Origin: Toxonevra muliebris
Taxonomy: Eukaryota; Arthropoda; Insecta; Diptera; Pallopteridae
Assembly (NCBI GenBank): GCA_963691655.1
Contig: OY829326.1
Coordinates: 137,286,998-137,350,997 of the forward strand
DNA length: 64,000 nt
Direction: 5' to 3'
The stretch's first letter is position 1; every line of letters begins with the position of its first letter. The position numbers and the translations under genes were made by a program. This document shows, piece by piece, positions 62,340 through 64,000 of the stretch. Below the pieces are notes generated by a model that was given only the letters and a program-made list of their open reading frames with translations, did no database searches and had not been told where the DNA came from.

Positions 62340-64000
62340 GTGAGTGAGAAAAGCATTTTCCTTCTTTTTTGTATTACATTTTTGAAGATATAAAAATATG
62401 TTATTAAAATATTTACAAAATTCTCAATTTTTAGAAATATTCCCAAGAAATTCTCAACAAAAAAATAACACAAGAAAATGTTAAAAATTTTGAGAATCAA
62501 GGTTTAAACAATATTCTGCAATAAGTCACGTACACATACATATAATCATAAGTAAAAGTTAAAAGTCAATGATTACATGCTTCAATGTTATTCTAAATTT
62601 TGAAACATAAATACCGAGAAGACGGTGATCTATTTCAAAAATTGTGCAGCAGTAAATCTTAGAAAGAGCGGATAAACAATCAAGAGTTTATATTTTTCAA
62701 CATATACATGATTCCTAAATTTCTGAGAACAACTGCTTCGTCACTGCTCCGTGTGTGTTAAAGAAAAGCCAATTAATCAGTTTATGCTCTACAAAAATGG
62801 TTTAAAGCGATCGGATTTTTTTCGAACGTATTATTTTGCTATTACGTTAGCTCAAAAGTTTTGTAAATGAGTTGGGCAGCTGAACGAATTTAAAACAGCT
62901 GACCGTAAAAAAACAAATAATTTAATTATTTGCAAATGAAAATGTATTTAGCCAAGCATTTTTGTGTGCTTTAAGTTATTTTTCTTATTTCTAGTAAATC
63001 TTTACTGTAGCGACAATTGCAGTTGACAAGAATTCAGAAAAATCAGATATATTTGTATGAAATCGTGTTTAGATCTCATCAAAATTGTTCATTTTATTAC
63101 ACAGTCCTTTAAAGACATAAAGGCAGGTAATTTTTCAGTTCCTGTTCTCATCTCTTTTAGAGTTGACTTTAATATTTCACAACTAGTGGACGATCATTTA
63201 TGAGTATAGGAACAAGAGAGAACGAAGATAACTCCTTTGGAATACAACTGGCAGCACCCTAATGAAATCAGAGACATGTTCTACTTCTACAATTTTTACA
63301 CCCAATCCAATTAAGCAATTCGAATTTTACCAGCATTCAATGCAAAAAGTTTTACTAGGAGTATCGTGCGATTCACTTTATCGAAAGTCTTAGCGAAATC
63401 TATGAAAATTACATTAGTTTGTAGTCCAGAAGTGAAATTTTTATTGGATGATTAAAGAAAATATTTAAATTGATGGTAGTCGATCTAAAGTACACTTGCT
63501 AACATAAAAAAAACGTCGGATTCTTTAGACTAAAAAATCATAAATATGTATTAAAAATGAGTTCCAACAAATTGAGGAAATAAATAGGGTATTCGGGTAG
63601 TAATCTGAGAAAAAAGTATGACAAAATTGCTGAAAAGCGCTGAAAATTTACAAGCATGACACCGAGACGATCTTAAAATAGTGCCGCATCAGTCAATATG
63701 TATAGCTTGAACCCATTTTATAATATCCAATTTTTTAATTAACCTAAGCATATCCTCTTCTTATCCAAGTAAAAAATTTCGGTGGAATGTAAGTGTATGC
63801 TGATTCAGCATATGTAAAAATTAAAAAAAAAGAACTATTCCGAAATTGAAATTAATTGTTGAAGATGGCCACCTGGGGGCATATGAGGCGATACAACGAC
63901 GGGTCAAAATTAGAAGGAATGCTCTGATTTTGATGAAATTTCTTGTATTATCAAATTTTGGATCGCTAAACTTAAATTTAAAGTCGGTTTTAATTAACCT
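62340..64000 (+). other. First intron of svr (incomplete)
   Basis: It starts at GTGAGT and runs to the window edge with no acceptor followed by carboxypeptidase sequence. It holds one reverse-transcriptase remnant at 63300-63450. No alternative first exon with an HxxE box was found on the plus strand in this part. Confidence 0.6.
63300..63450 (-). pseudogene. Non-LTR retrotransposon RT motif A fragment
   Basis: On the minus strand (about 63440-63362) the frame reads 'TSGLQTNVIFIDFAKTFDKV' followed by 'NRTILLVKLF'. This is the RT palm motif A with its catalytic Asp ('D(F/Y)SKAFDKV'). It is a short relic with no open frame around it, antisense to svr. Confidence 0.75.

Overview
This window looks like nuclear DNA of a higher (schizophoran) fly, not a drosophilid. 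It is AT-rich with long A/T runs, has spliced genes with GT..AG introns, and carries many decayed transposons. Every gene identified has a clear fly homologue. Tephritids or calyptrates would fit, but I cannot name the species. From memory, the Drosophila homologues of several of these genes (svr, AMPKalpha, CG14786/LRPPRC2, Pis, CG9240, CG3719) are on the X chromosome (Muller element A). The window is therefore probably a Muller A block, although I could not check gene order.

Layout. (1) 1-4.6 kb: a three-exon LRPPRC-like mitochondrial PPR protein (+). (2) 4.6-13 kb: a gene-free, very A/T-rich stretch holding at least four terminal-inverted-repeat elements. Its right part may be the 3' UTR of the next gene. 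(3) 13.1-34.8 kb: one six-exon gene (-) encoding a 2024-residue low-complexity protein that I cannot name. Its 4.4-kb and 9.4-kb introns hold PIF/Harbinger, non-LTR retrotransposon, SINE, TIR-element and foldback remnants. (4) 37.9-44.5 kb, all +: phosphatidylinositol synthase (Pis), inner mitochondrial membrane peptidase subunit 1 (IMMP1L) and exosome subunit Rrp4. (5) 44.6-51.1 kb: a RhoGAP-domain protein (-), convergent with Rrp4. (6) 55.0-55.8 kb: a mitochondrial thioredoxin (+). (7) 58.0-59.8 kb: the AMPK catalytic subunit (-). (8) 61.8 kb to beyond the right edge: the first coding exon of silver/carboxypeptidase D (+).

The genes do not form a pathway; they are mostly housekeeping neighbours. 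Three act in mitochondria (LRPPRC-like, IMMP1L, thioredoxin). The points most worth a second look are: an intact tRNA-derived SINE with a 12-bp target-site duplication, facing an older inverted copy nested in a TIR element; a 1.4-kb foldback with arms of nearly 500 bp; the unnamed 2-kb-residue protein with short conserved-looking blocks at both ends; and a first carboxypeptidase D exon in which a zinc-ligand His is replaced by Tyr. Exon joins were derived by hand from splice consensus and reading-frame continuity.
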